From assembly GCA_029721515.1 (NCBI GenBank), contig CM056552.1, forward strand, positions 29,919,892 to 29,983,891: DNA of 64,000 bases. Direction: 5' to 3'. Both the position numbers and the translations under genes were made by a program. The DNA is from Synanceia verrucosa. Taxonomy: Eukaryota > Chordata > Actinopteri > Perciformes > Synanceiidae. Numbering within the stretch: position 1 is the first letter of the stretch; every line of letters starts with the position of its first letter. The notes beneath the pieces were generated by a model. The model saw only the letters and a program-made list of their open reading frames with translations. It was not told where the DNA came from and made no database searches. Positions 24,995 to 36,655 of the stretch are shown here, piece after piece.

Positions 24995-25446
24995 TTAAAT
25001 AGCAACAGTAGCAGATGGATGTGTTTCATGTCTCATTTTGGGAAACAGCAGCACCTATCGGCTGGTTGTCATGGAGACCACGCTGGTCTGTGTGTAGCTT
25101 TACTGGACAGACTGTCCTGGAGGTGCACATGTGGAAAATGATCACTTTGTAGAGAATTACAAAAGTTTGATTCACATTAACCTCTCCCTGCTTTCCTGTG
25201 TGGAGTTTTTCGTTGATACACTTTTAATCTTGCCAGTATTGACTGTAGAGGTGCACATAAACTCCATAAACTCACTAAAAGTAAATCCCTGTTGCTGGTT
25301 AAAGCCAGTGGAGCTGTTTGGATGTGACTGAGAAATGCTGACCAATCAGAGCAGACTGGGCTTTTTAAAGGGGCAGACTGGGCTTTTTAAACTGATCAGC
25401 TGAAGTAAAATGAAGACAAACCATGTTATCAAATCATGTAGGCATA

Positions 25447-26698
25447 TACACTATATTGCCAAAAGTATTCGCTCACCCATCCAAATAATCAGAATCAGGT
25501 GTTCCAATCACTTCCATGGCCACAGGTGTATAAAATCAAGCACCTAGGCATGCAGACTGCTTTTACAAACATTTGTAAAAGAATGGGTCGCTCTCAGGAG
25601 CTCAGTGAATTCCAGCGTGGAACTGTGATAGGATGCCACCTGTGCAACAAATCCAGTCGTGAAATTTCCTCACTCCTAAATATTCCACAGTCAACTGTCA
25701 GCTGTATTATAAGAACGTGGAAGTGTTTGGGAACGACAGCAACTCAGCCATGAAGTGGTCGACCACATAAACTGATGGAGCGGGGTCAGCGGATGCTGAG
25801 GAGCATAGTGTGAAGAGGTCACAAACTTTCTGCAGAGTCAATCACTACAGACCTCCAAACTTCATGTGGCCTTCAGATTAGCTTAAGAACAGTGCACAGA
25901 GAGCTTCATGGAATGGGTTTCCAAGGCCGAGCAGCTGCATCCAAGCCATACATCACCAAGTGCAATGCAAAGCATCGGAGGCAGTGGTGTAAAGCACGCC
26001 ACCACTGGACTCTAGAGCAGTGGAGACACGTTCTCTGGAGTGACGAATCACGCTTCTCCATCTGGCAATCTGATGGATTAGTCTGGGTTTGGCGGTTGCC
26101 AGGAGAACGATACTTGTCGGACTGCATTGTGCCAAGTGTAAAGTTTGGTGGAGGGGGGATTATGGTGTGGGGTTGTTTTTCAGGAGCTGGGCTTGGCCCC
26201 TTAGTTCCAGTGAAAGGAACTCTGAATGCTTCAGCATACCAAGACATTTTGGACAATTCCATGCTCCCAACTTTGTGGGAACAGTTTGGAGCTGGCCCCT
26301 TCCTCTTCCAACATGACTGTGCATCAGTGCACAAAGCAAGGTCCATAAAGACATGGATGACAGAGTCTGGTGTGGATGAACTTGACTGGCCTGCACAGAG
26401 TCCTGACCTCAACCCGATAGAACACCTTTGGGATGAATTAGAGCAGAGACTGAGAGCCAGGCCTTCTCGTCCAACATCAGTGTGTGACCTCACAAATACT
26501 CTTCTGGAAGAATGGTCAAAAATTCCCATAAACACACTCCTAAACCTTGTGGACAGCCTTCCCAGAAGAGTTGAAGCTCTTATAGCTGCAAAGGGTGGAC
26601 CAACGTCATATTGAACCCTATGGATTAGAAATGGGATGTCACTTAAGTTCATATGCGAGTCAAGGAAGGTGAGCGAATACTTTTGGCAATATAGTGTA
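25447..26698 (+). mobile_element. Tc1/mariner transposon with perfect TIRs
   Basis: 1252-bp element with 31-bp perfectly matching inverted repeats (counting the TA target). The left one is at 25447-25477 (TACACTATATTGCCAAAAGT...) and the right one at 26668-26698. The repeats are short for Tc1-like elements. It carries one transposase gene in the same orientation. Perfect ends indicate recent arrival relative to the other transposons here. Confidence 0.97.
25583..26614 (+). pseudogene. Tc1-like DD34E transposase, two nonsense mutations
   Basis: A cut-and-paste transposase reading frame of 343 codons plus stop, normal length for the family, starting MGRSQELSEFQRGTVIG. The N-terminal part has a helix-turn-helix DNA-binding region (SREISSLLNIPQSTVSCII). 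The catalytic core shows the first Asp in WSDESRF, the second in QHDCASVH and the Glu in [12 protein letters not shown], with exactly 34 residues between the last two (DD34E). A Gly-rich [10 protein letters not shown] box lies between the first two. TGA stops at 25751-25753 and 25811-25813 interrupt an otherwise continuous frame. Each is consistent with CGA-to-TGA CpG decay. There is no frameshift. A 248-residue ORF on the opposite strand is a shadow. The protein cannot be full length, so the copy is inactive but could be mobilised through its ends. Confidence 0.95.
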
Positions 26699-27115
26699 GG
26701 TGTATATAATCCCTACAACAAGCAGCTCTGTACATTGCTCTCCATGTGTTCTTATTCCACAGTTCACCTGAACATATTGTTCCTACTTCAAATGCAGAAA
26801 ATAGTGCAGAGTATCTACCTTTGAAAAGGTGCATCATATTTTTCTCTTCAGCCAATCAGAGCAGACTAGGTTTTCTCAGGAAGGGGTCTTAAGAGGTTTT
26901 TCAGAGGGTGATTGCAGGTTATTAAAGCAGAGACGATGAGAATAATACAGGGAACATGTTCTAGTAGAAACCTGGAAATGAGCATTATTGATGTCCCTTG
27001 AGTTAACATAGTTTGAAAGAAGAACAAGCACTCAAGTAATGTGAATAATTTGTGTTAGTTTTGCCGCCATTTTGCCCAGTTAAGGTAAATACATGAAAAG
27101 TTTCAGCAGCACTAC

Positions 27116-27308
27116 CTTTGGATGCCTCCGTGCCAAACGGCCCACTGCTCCTGTCAGTCAGGTCAGGCAGCCAGGCGTCTTTGATGGCTGACTTGAAGAC
27201 GTAGCGGTTGTCCAGGCTCTGGATGGGCCTGAAGTTGCTGCGCAGATACTCCACCGACTTAACATGGTCCTGCTGCTCCGTGGTGAAGATGGAGTAGAAA
27301 GCCTCCAA
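27116..27308 (-). CDS. ptprg: ptprg exon: end of carbonic-anhydrase-like domain
   Basis: 193-bp exon (phase 0 in, phase 1 out), acceptor GGTGCCAG, donor GTAGTG. It encodes 64 residues plus one base, the same length as in human. It begins [20 protein letters not shown], identical to mammalian PTPRG, then [16 protein letters not shown], the C-terminal strand region of the alpha-carbonic-anhydrase fold (compare NxRPxQ in active enzymes). It then continues into the linker [16 protein letters not shown] toward FN3. In this family the domain is catalytically dead and works as a ligand-binding module for contactins. The zinc-ligand exons are outside the window. Confidence 0.97.
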
Positions 27309-27796
27309 CTGGCACCAGCGGGGTGAGTGTGCATGACAGAGACATGTAGAGAATAGAGAGAGAGGAGTAAATACAAGAGGAACTAGTGCAAGGCAGGACT
27401 CACAGGAAGAACCACTATCTCTCCACAATATACAGTACACAATAAAGAAAAATACAAATAAATACAAAGTAGGCCTACAGTGAAAATATTACTGGGACAC
27501 GTTAAGTTCTGCGACATTAAAATAGTACACAACATTCAAATTATTCCAAGGTACACACAAAAGGCATGTTGTATGTATGGTAATTAACTCATTTTGATTC
27601 TTGGACTTAAATGAGAGGCGAGATACCAAGGTTTAGAGCAAGAGCCATGACATAATTTGTTTAGTTTAGCATAGAGACTGGAAGCAGGGAGAAACCACTT
27701 TCTGTCTGGATAAATGTAAAAAAAAAAAAAAAAATCAACTAATACTAACTAAAGTTACGTATGTAACAACCCAAGGTCGACACTGCTTTACTTTGC

Positions 27797-28105
27797 TGCT
27801 TTAGCATGGCTCAGGTGGTAGAGCAGGTTGCCCAGTGATCGAATATTGGTGGTTCGAATCCCGCTCCCACATCTGTCGTTGTGTCCTTGGCTAAGACACT
27901 TAACCTCCCTGCCTCCAGTGACATCGTTGGTGTGTGAATGCGTATGAATGCTTCAGTGGTGGTTGGAGAGGCCGTAGGCACGGATTGGCTGCCATGTTTC
28001 CGTCAGTCTGCTACACGTAGCTTGCCATCACCAAGAGTGAATGAATAATGTAGCTATACTGTAAAGTGACTTTGGGTGTCATGAAAATACAATGCATTAT
28101 TATTT
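27797..28105 (+). mobile_element. tRNA-derived SINE, family B
   Basis: tRNA-like head with box A (TGGCTCAGGTGGTAGAGC) and perfect box B (GGTTCGAATCC, about 27851-27861). Then TTGTGTCCTTGGCTAAGACA and a body with GCCGTAGGCACGG and GTCAGTCTGCTAC, ending near GTGTCATGAAAATACA and ATT-rich sequence. The same order of blocks occurs at 41437-41755. It is not a functional tRNA: there is no acceptor-stem pairing and it is fused to a SINE body. Confidence 0.85.
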
Positions 28106-30227
28106 TGTATGCCAATATATTGCTTTTACATTTATTTTATTTTTTTTATTTATATTTATTATATTTATTTATTTACCAAATTAGACAGACTGTGCCTGTT
28201 AGTGCCTTTACTTATATGTATTTTTCAACTTTGGATCCATCCAAGTTTTTTTTACATATAAATTCATGCTGAACTGTTCATTGGACAGAGTAAAATACTA
28301 GAATCTAACAATCTTTTAAAAATGATGTTTACATACAGTATTCAGGTAATCCAGAAAAAGCTTTCAAAGCTCATGAAAAGCTTTCAAAGCAAGTCACATT
28401 TCCAGGCTTTAATCCAGATGCTGTAACCACAGGAAAGAGTGCTCTTCCTGATGCAGACCTGAGGTAGAAGTGCTCTGGGGGTTTTTGGTCTCTTGCCAAA
28501 ATATATCAACTACCAACCCCCCACCCATCTCTCAACCCCAGACCTGCAAAATGTTGCCACTGGATGTTTCTGTACATGAATGAAATTAGAAGAAATGCAA
28601 ATAGTTGTTCTGGCTCAACAGCATTGAGCCTCACAAACACTTACTAATGTTCCTTCATACAGAATCTGTATCAGTCAGGTTGTTTTGTCTGTCCTCATGA
28701 AACAGAAACAAGAAGCATGCACACTGCACGCTCATTTCTGTGGATTATTATTATTATGATTAATATTATTATATCAAACTGCATCATATGCTGGCCATAT
28801 GTCAGCATTTGACGTATAACCTTGACAATAATGAGAGAAACATACTGAATGGTGGCTTTTGCACACAGCTACACCCCTTAATGATGACGATAAAAACGCT
28901 ATGCATTTTTGTAAATGCATAAATATGCAAATCACCAATCAGCGCTTGCTTAGGAGGTGTTTTTCAATCTTAATGAAAGATCTCAAAGAGGAAAAGAAAC
29001 CCATATGGCTGCATCTTCGCTGCTTTCTGGAAGTGCTGGCACATTTGCAAACAATGCCAGATGGGAAATTATAAAAAAAAATCCCACATGTCCCACTTGG
29101 AATTGATACTGGGGGGCTGATCTCAACAGTCCTTCCCAGCTGGCAGCTTATACTGTATTCAGGGTGAGTGTGATATGAGCCTAGCATGGAATAAGTCATC
29201 TTAAGCTGGTAACATCTGACACACACACACACTCACACACACACACGCACACACAGGTATTTTGGGTGAGTTGTGTAAGGGCCTGAGCATCGATCCTCTC
29301 TAAAAGCAGGCCCACAACCACGGCTGTCACTCCACTCCCACTGACCTACTTCAACTGTCATCTAAAAGAAAAGACTAGCAGGAATAAAACACAAAAAAAG
29401 CAAGGAGAGACAATAACTATGGAGTCACCATCTCTGGTAATTCTCTTCCCAACCTCCTCTTTTTATCTTTCTCCATAATGTTTTCTCTGGAGAACCCGGC
29501 AGGAAACAAAAGGATTTCAAAAGAGGCTTTGTTAAGACGGGCTAATGGCCAGGAATCATCACCCAGAGAGCAGGAAGGATGAGCGGTGCCCCCATCACTC
29601 ACTTCCTTCATTAATTGCTCTCTCTTTCATATAGCATAGGTCTTTGCATCATTTCTTATGTTGACTTTGGATTTTTGAGTAAAGTAATGTTAAAAAAAAA
29701 TCACCAAATGAAGAATTATTCAGGATGAATGATGATATATAATCTGCCATCCTGACCCTGTTTGTTACACAGAACCATCTGAGGAGGACATCACTGGATG
29801 AACCATCTGTTAATTTAAACTAGTGAAAATGACTCAATGGCGTTCTTGCTCTTCTTTCAATAAATAAAAACTCTCTATTGAGAGATGCTATGTAGCATCT
29901 ATGATAACTATCATGATGTCATAACTAACATCTATGATATGTTCAGTAGTTTAGCATCACCTTTCCATGGCTTTGGTTGAAATGTTAAAACATTTTTTTC
30001 TATGACCTCAGTGGGACATGTCACAAGGTCAGAGAAAGACGTGAATAGGAAAAAACAATGACTAAACATACGATGGTGGCCGATATTACCACCAACATTC
30101 AATAAAGGATCACATTAACTGTCAACATTTAATAAATGATTATCTTTACCATCCACATATAATAAAGGATCATATTTACTGTCAATATGTAAGGTTATAT
30201 TCACATATTTGTCAGCTAAGAACAGGA

Positions 30228-30375
30228 ATCTGATGCTACAGCTCAAACAGGGTCACCAGAACTGGACTACAGAAGACTGGAAAACTATTGCGTGGCCTGA
30301 TGAGTCTCCATTTCTGCTGCAGTATTCAGATGGTAGGGACAGAATCTGAACAATGTGAAAACATCCATCCTGTAT
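30228..30375 (+). mobile_element. Tc1-like transposase fragment
   Basis: Short plus-oriented fragment of the family seen inverted at 53255-54300. AGAAGACTGGAAAACTATTG and CTGATGAGTCTCCATTTCTG correspond to the region around the first catalytic Asp (W-D-E-S-F type motif). Heavily decayed and with no ends. Confidence 0.6.
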
Positions 30376-30686
30376 ACAGCTGTTTAGCAGCAGAGCCACT
30401 CAGATCTCCACACTAGTGTGAGTTTAACTGATGCTCTGCTGGTGCTTCCAGTGCCTGTATGAAAATTCTTCGACTTTGAGTGAATATGCATTTACAGTTT
30501 TATCGACACATTTATTCTTTAGTTTGCACATAGAGATGAATGCAGGTTTGTTTACACAATTTACAAGTCTCATAGTCACACAGCGAGAGATACACTGTCC
30601 TCTCATTTGTTAAGTGTGGCCTTTTAGCTTCAGTCTCATCTTCATGGTATCTTCCATGTCTTGTTGATTCCTGTTTTATTTTGTTT

Positions 30687-31893
30687 TTAAAGTTCACCTA
30701 TTATGCAAAATTCACTTTATAAAGGTAGTATAACAGTAGTATGTGTCCCCATAGTCTGTGAATGAGGCCCCAGGAGTGAAAAAAGTCTGTCACCTCCTTC
30801 CCCTGCTTGATCCTCTTCTTAGCTAATGTGTGCTGAAACAGACGAGTTGAACATTTTTCTGTCCCTCCAGTAGAGGACACTGCCTTTGAGCCAGCCTCCC
30901 CCTGGATAGATAACCCTCCTCTAAAGTTACGGAGTGCTCGTCATTGTTTCTCCTATCTAACGTTCACAAACAAACCTGACAAAGTTAGGAGTAAAGCACA
31001 GCAGCTGCTCTGTGTGTTGGCTGCTTCAACGAGCACAGGAGGTTATTTTTACTCTGTTCGTCCTCTGAAGACCCAGTGGATCGATTTATTTTAGCTGGAA
31101 ATGTAGCAAGAGAGCTTCCCAAAGTTTAGCATGTGTGTGTTCATCATCTCACAAAGCAGGCTTCACTAACCAGCTGAACATGAAGCATGAATCTGCACCA
31201 ACTGTCTGGGACACAGCTACAAACGTGGAGCTGTAACTTATTCCATTTTGTGTTGCTCTACTGTGAAGCTCTAGTTAGCGTGATAGCCTGGAAACATGTC
31301 CCTGTAACAGTAGCACTGCATGTACCGGAGCTACCCTCTGGAGGTACCGGTAGCCCCGGTAGCTGCAATGCTAAACGGAACATGTTTATAGACCATCATG
31401 CTAAGTAGAGCTACAACACAAAATTCATGCATGTAGTGTCCTGGACAGTTTGTACAGATCCATGCTTCATCTTCAGCTGTGTAGCCGAGCATAATTTGTA
31501 TGAGCCCATGATTACAAAGCAGTCCTCCAGAGCTCGTTTAGCACTGCAGCTAACTAAGTTCCATCATAGAATAATGTATTCTATACAGTCCAGATGCTCC
31601 CAGTACTATTTCCCCTGTGGTATACTTGTCACCTTAGCTAGCTCTGTTAGCTGCAGTGTTTACAGATGGAGCACTGCAGCTAACGGAGCTGTGATTGCCG
31701 CAGAGCTAATGTTTGTGTCCTTGAGTAATTAATATCAGGAGACATTCAACATAAGCTCTGTGAGCACAAGGCTCATTTGAAGCTAATGTTCTACACTTAT
31801 TTGTAATTTGAGTGATTCTGCCTACTGTTAACGGTAGCCTCTTTTGCCAGTGCCAGTACACATCTATGAGTAAACATAAACACACAGTAAGGG

Positions 31894-31931
<38 letters not shown>

Positions 31932-32158
31932 CACTTCCTGTCTCCAGAGAGGGGGTGTGGTCAGACACAGCTCATGAACATTTAAAGGTACAGACACAGA
32001 AACAGTCTGTTCTCAGCAGAGCTCAATACAGTGATTTTTAACTGGCTACATTTCAGGATCAGGGCTGAGTTTGGGGTAATACACTTTGAATACAATATTG
32101 TTGGACATCTGAGACCTATATAAAATTGCAGAAAAAGTGTAAAATATGGGATCTTTAA
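30687..32158. mobile_element. TTAA-flanked nonautonomous DNA element
   Basis: A 1.47-kb unit between TTAA at 30687-30690 and TTAA at 32155-32158. The ends are related inverted repeats: AGTTCACCTATTATG on the left and, on the reverse strand at the right, AGATCCCATATTTTAC. The TTAA target suggests piggyBac or a similar superfamily. A related start (TTAAAGGTCACCTATTGT) occurs at 23260, without a matching end. It includes a (GA)n tract at 31893-31931. No transposase. Confidence 0.55.
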
Positions 32159-33307
32159 GTCTTGTCATCTTACTTTCCTCAATGTCAAGGGTGAATTTTT
32201 CATTGAGTAATTTACACACTTTTGGCACTTGGCACTTTTTTTGCCATGTTGTTGTGTAGACACTCATTGTCTTATGAGTACCTTTGTTTGTTTGTATATT
32301 TCAGCCTTGTTTCTGAAGCTTTCAAGTGTTTTTACCATTTGTAGTGGTTGTCATTTAGTGCTTGTTGACTTTGCTGTTTCTCTTTTTGTTCATCAGCCAG
32401 TTTTTCCTCACAGTTTTTATATTGTCATTCAGTCTGTGTAGTTTGCTTATCTTTTTGTCAAGCTTATGTGAAGTGAATTTCCATTGGTGCTGTTGGTCTT
32501 CTCAGCCTCATTCAGTCCTGTGTGTTATGTTGAAGTCTGTTAAATTATCCACAATCATGCTTGTAATTATTTATTGTTCCTATCATTAAAGACATGCTTT
32601 ACTTTCAATTGTGGTCGGCCGCTCTTTGCATTGGGTCTTTTCCTTTGTGACATACGCATTTATAAATAGTTTTGCCCCAAAAAAAATGGCCCCATATATT
32701 ATTTTTTGGTGACCATTGGAATATTTGACAAATCAGTCAAATCACACTCTGTCCTACAAAACACCAGCTTGAGTGGAGAATCCTGCCGAGCAATGTGTGA
32801 CAAGTGGGGTGTGCCTCATGAGCTCTTTGCTTTTGAGTCAGATTCAAAAACCTGGTTTAATCTTTTAAGATGAGCTGTCTACTTAAGTTTAATTCAAGTT
32901 ACTTAAAATAACCATTTCGTCACCACAGTTAGTGGAATTATTGGCTGAGGTGCAGCTAGGAATCTATATTGATTTTAATGCAGAATTACTTCACTAATTA
33001 ACAGACGCTCAGATATTTAGGATCTACTTGAGGTGTGTCGCCTCACATCGCCTGTGTCTTTGCCAAAATGTTAAAAGTGAACACAGCACAGCGGACAGCC
33101 AGCTACCATGTACACTACCACGTATATTCTGTGCCTGCATGAAAGGAAGTAACTGTTCTAATACCCATGCTATTCAGTGTGCTGTGCTTTTCTGGTTATT
33201 CTGAACCCCAACCCACTGCACAGCAGATGTATGAGCAAGGGGGGCAAAGGTCAAGGTACAAGGTCAAGGCATAGTGTTATACACATACTGTGTGATGTGT
33301 TCCTCAC

Positions 33308-33465
33308 CTGTTTGTAGGAGACGTAGATGGGTCTGCTGAAGATGATCCACTCCACCACCTTACTGCAGGGCGGCGTGGTGAGGGAGCCCGTGTAGCGGTA
33401 GTAACTTCCCAGAGTGGATGGCAGCAGGTCTTTCAGCACGAACGGTTCCAGAACCGTCTCTTTTT
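33308..33465 (-). CDS. ptprg: ptprg exon: CA-like domain, SLTTPPC motif
   Basis: 158-bp exon (phase 1 in, phase 0 out), acceptor TCTCATATAG, donor GTGAGG. With the carried base it encodes 53 residues, as in human. They include [20 protein letters not shown] then GSLTTPPC and [10 protein letters not shown]. The Ser-Leu-Thr-Thr-Pro-Pro motif is the active-site Thr loop of alpha-carbonic anhydrases and is retained although the domain lacks enzyme activity in this family. The Cys after it forms the disulfide of extracellular members. About 45 of 53 positions match human PTPRG by recall, so this is the ligand-binding domain core. Confidence 0.97.
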
Positions 33466-35198
33466 CTATATGAGAGAGGTCAGGACAGATCAATACGACG
33501 AGATCCACACAACACTCTTTCTTTCACCGTAAACTTCACACACCAGGCTTTCTGGAGCACATCCAAGTGCTGCTGTTTCACAGCCTTTAGCTTTATGCTA
33601 TTGATTCCATTTGCATTGTGCCTGCCGACATCAATGCGCCCATATTGACAGGCATAATTGCACTGAACACCTATGATTATACCCCACTTGGTGTTGGCTG
33701 CCATAAACAATACAATCAATGCTGGAACATCACATCTCCCAACCCAAATGTTGACACTGGAATTATTCACTGACTAACAATAAGTGCCCCAAGCAAAACT
33801 CATCGGTGCCATAAGACACACTGTGGTCTGAGGAGATCAGGAAACAAGGCTGTTCATGGTGCTTTCTATCGAGCCTGCATGTGACAGGAAGGGAAACCAG
33901 ATGGGAATGTGTTGTTGAATCACACATTATCTGATCTAGCCAGCCGTACACTCACTGGGTTCGCTTATTTCAACGAAACCACTTACACTTTCTTTTTTCT
34001 TCCTCACTACAACCCTAGCTATGATGCATTGAGCAACCCTATTCACCCAGAATATGCTTGGGAATCAGATCATTTTAATCTACTTGAGGGAAATGAAAGA
34101 AGCTGAAAAACCAACATGTGTAGTAAATAAATATGTTTGGCTACACAAATCCCGATGACACGAAGCAACATTAGCATTGATTTCAAGTTGTGTTACCATC
34201 CATCTGACAAATTAAGTCCAATATTAGTTCTTGTTTAACAGTTTTTCCTGAGAAATCAGTGTGGTAGACTGTTAACCAGGTAGTTGCTCATTTTGTGTCT
34301 TTGCTGCTTTGCAGTCATTTTAATATGACAAACAAGTCGTGCAGCTTTAAATGATGAAAATAGAAAGAGTTAGATAAAGAGCAATATGTGAGTGCAAAGC
34401 TGGACAGAAAAGCTGCCGTGTAAAACATGTCATTGTCTTTTGAGGTTACCATTCACTTTACCTGGTGTAGCTTGACACTTTTCATAAGATGGTTATATTT
34501 AAGACTGAATATTAACCGAGTATGTGTCAACACATCGTTTCGAAACGCTAAAAAAGCTTTATCGAGGAGGAAGGAGAGAGAGTGACAGGAAGTTATCATC
34601 AGAAAGTGTGGATGAGTGTGGTGCACCGAGTGATGCGTCGGGTCACTTGACGGGTGGAGGGGGAGGTGCACTTTTTCAGCAACAGACAGATCTGCAGGCC
34701 GCTCTCCTTCCCCCACCTCTTCCTCTAACTCCCCCATCCTTCTGTTCCTCTTCACCCTCCTGCTGACAAGTCTTTTCTCCGTCTGCATCTCTGGCGCAGA
34801 AATGCGAGATGTATTTTCAGCTTTGTCAAAATCCATACGCCAGAGTTAGCCGGGGAAGCAGGAAGCGCCAGATACAGGAGTTGGGGGTGTTGATAGCTCT
34901 GCAGTGGGGGTTGGTGGGGTGTACTTGGGGAATGGAAAATGACGTGACAGGCCTCATGTGTCTGAATTAAAACAACCACACGCTTTGTCATGTCTCACTT
35001 CAAACATAAAATTCAGGAAACTAAACACATGAGAGGCAAAGTTTTTCACTCATGTGTATCCTCTGTGCCACATGCAAGCCCATGAACATTTAGAGTGGCT
35101 GAGGCAGCAGCAGTGACAGTGAAGGGCCCAGGGAAGGCTAACATTAGCTGGAGCACAGCAAGGCTGCATTCACACCAGGGACATGCTCATCAAATCTC

Positions 35199-35539
35199 CA
35201 TCCATGCATCCATTTTCTATCGTGGGGGGCTGGAGCCTATCCCAGTCGTCTTAGGGTGAAAGGCAGGGTACACCCTGGACAAGTCTCTAGTTCATCACAG
35301 GACACATAGAGACAGACAACCATTCACACTCACATTCACACCTACGGTCAATTTAAATTAACCAATTAACCTAATCCCCATGCATGTTTTTGGATGGTGG
35401 GAGGAAGCCAGAGTACCAGAGAGAACCCACACAGACATGAGGAGAACATGTAAACTCCACACAGAAAGGTCCCGGGCCAAGAATCAAACCCAGTACCTTC
35501 TTGCTGTGAGGTGACAGTGCTAACCACACCGTGCTGTTC
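35199..35539 (-). mobile_element. tRNA-derived SINE, family A, inverted, with TSD
   Basis: Tail (CATCCATGCATCC on the plus strand) at the left, head at the right. Flanked by 13-bp near-identical duplications CTCATCAAATCTC (35186-35198) and CTCATCCAATCTC (35540-35552), one mismatch. Confidence 0.88.
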
Positions 35540-36404
35540 CTCATCCAATCTCATAAAAATTCAAATTAAAAATTCAAATTGACCAAATCCTATGGTTTCA
35601 TCAGGTGAGGTTTCTTTACATTGATGTGTTCAGAAGATTATTGCAGTTTTGGTAATTCTTTTGATGGCTGCGAAACAACTCTTCTGACCTACTGTACATG
35701 ATGACAGAGAACAAAACACAACACTGACAGCTTTTTCTGGACCTACAAAGCAATTCACCCACCACTGGTTTCATACTAAGGTTTCAAACACTCAAAACTT
35801 GTTAGTCTGGAATTTTGGACCCAAAGCACAAGATGCAATTGTGCAGGAATTACATCAGTGTATTGAAAGTAGTGTATCTGGAGAGGAAAAAAACATGTGT
35901 TACTGGTAATAAGTTCGTCCTTAAAGAACTGAAGGACATGACAGTTTGAAGATTACACAGTGTTTCCAAAGCTCCTGTAATACAGGGGAAGGAGCTGACT
36001 TGGCAGAGAGTGAAGAAGAGCAGATTGTTAAAGGCAAACACAGATGCAGCCTGTTTGTTTTTCCTGCAGAGCATGAAAATCATTTAACATGTCTGCTAAA
36101 ACGATGACAGTTTTATTGAATCCATTTTGTGCCCACACCTGACAGCTTGAGATGAAATAAAATAACAGGACTGAGACCTACCCTGACAGACTGTCATAAT
36201 TAGCCACATATTTTAAATTTTGAACATCATTTTCATCATATGTCTCAACTTTTGCCTTGTGGAGTATCTATTGCATGTGGTTCATTTCTTTTTCCTCATT
36301 TGTTAAGGACAGGGGGTGTCATGAGCTTATGTTGTTATTTCTTAGTTTTCGGCCTGTGCAGATTGTGAAGCCCTCTGAGTATAATTTGTAATTTGTGATA
36401 TTGG

Positions 36405-36655
36405 GCTATACAAAAGAATGACTTGAGTGCTGGGGAGGTGCCAGTTCCTCCTCCTGGGCACTGCCACAGTGCCTTTGAGCAAGGTACCAGACCCCCCCAA
36501 CTGCTAGAGATGGGGCAGCCCCCTCACTCTGACACCTCTCCTCTAATGCAAGTCTTAACCTGTGTGTGATGTGCAACAGAAAAATAACAGTAACTGAATG
36601 AAAAGTGTAATTTCCCCATTGAGGGATCGATAAAGTTCTTCTTCTTCTTCTTCTG
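36405..36655 (+). mobile_element. SINE family C with (CTT)n tail
   Basis: Contains TCCTCCTCCTGGGCACTGCC, TTTGAGCAAGGTACCAGACC and the tail AATTTCCCCATTGAGGGATC followed by (CTT)n. Reverse complement of the element at 38241-38570. The 5' tRNA-like head is missing, so this copy is 5'-truncated. A shorter relative is at 54575-54665. Just upstream (36355-36415) is GTGATATTGGGCTATACAAA, the tail of another retroelement. Confidence 0.7.

Larger units (their letters stand above)
19321..27115 (-). other. ptprg: ptprg intron before the FN3 exons
   Basis: 7795-bp intron with donor GTAGTG at 27115 and acceptor ending at 19321. It holds the piggyBac-type element, the Tc1 element, TG/CTC microsatellites and a hairpin repeat. 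About 19400-22000 contains only low-complexity patches (AAAG at 19349-19368, CA at 20616-20630). Confidence 0.85.
27309..33307 (-). other. ptprg: ptprg intron within the CA-like domain (5999 bp)
   Basis: Phase-0 intron with donor GTGAGG at 33307. Contents: a tRNA-SINE (27797-28105), a Tc1-like fragment (30228-30375) and a TTAA-flanked element (30687-32158). At 28110-30200 I see only AT-rich and CA-rich patches. 32200-33300 is unassigned; ATTAAAGACATGCTTTACTT near 32585 resembles a retroelement 3' end but is not conclusive. Confidence 0.85.

Noticed and set aside
25906..26652. 248-residue minus-strand ORF
   Set aside because: Antisense shadow of the Tc1 transposase. It has no motif of its own.
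27797..27870. tRNA gene
   Set aside because: Box A and B are present, but there is no paired acceptor stem and the sequence continues into a SINE body shared with 41437-41755.
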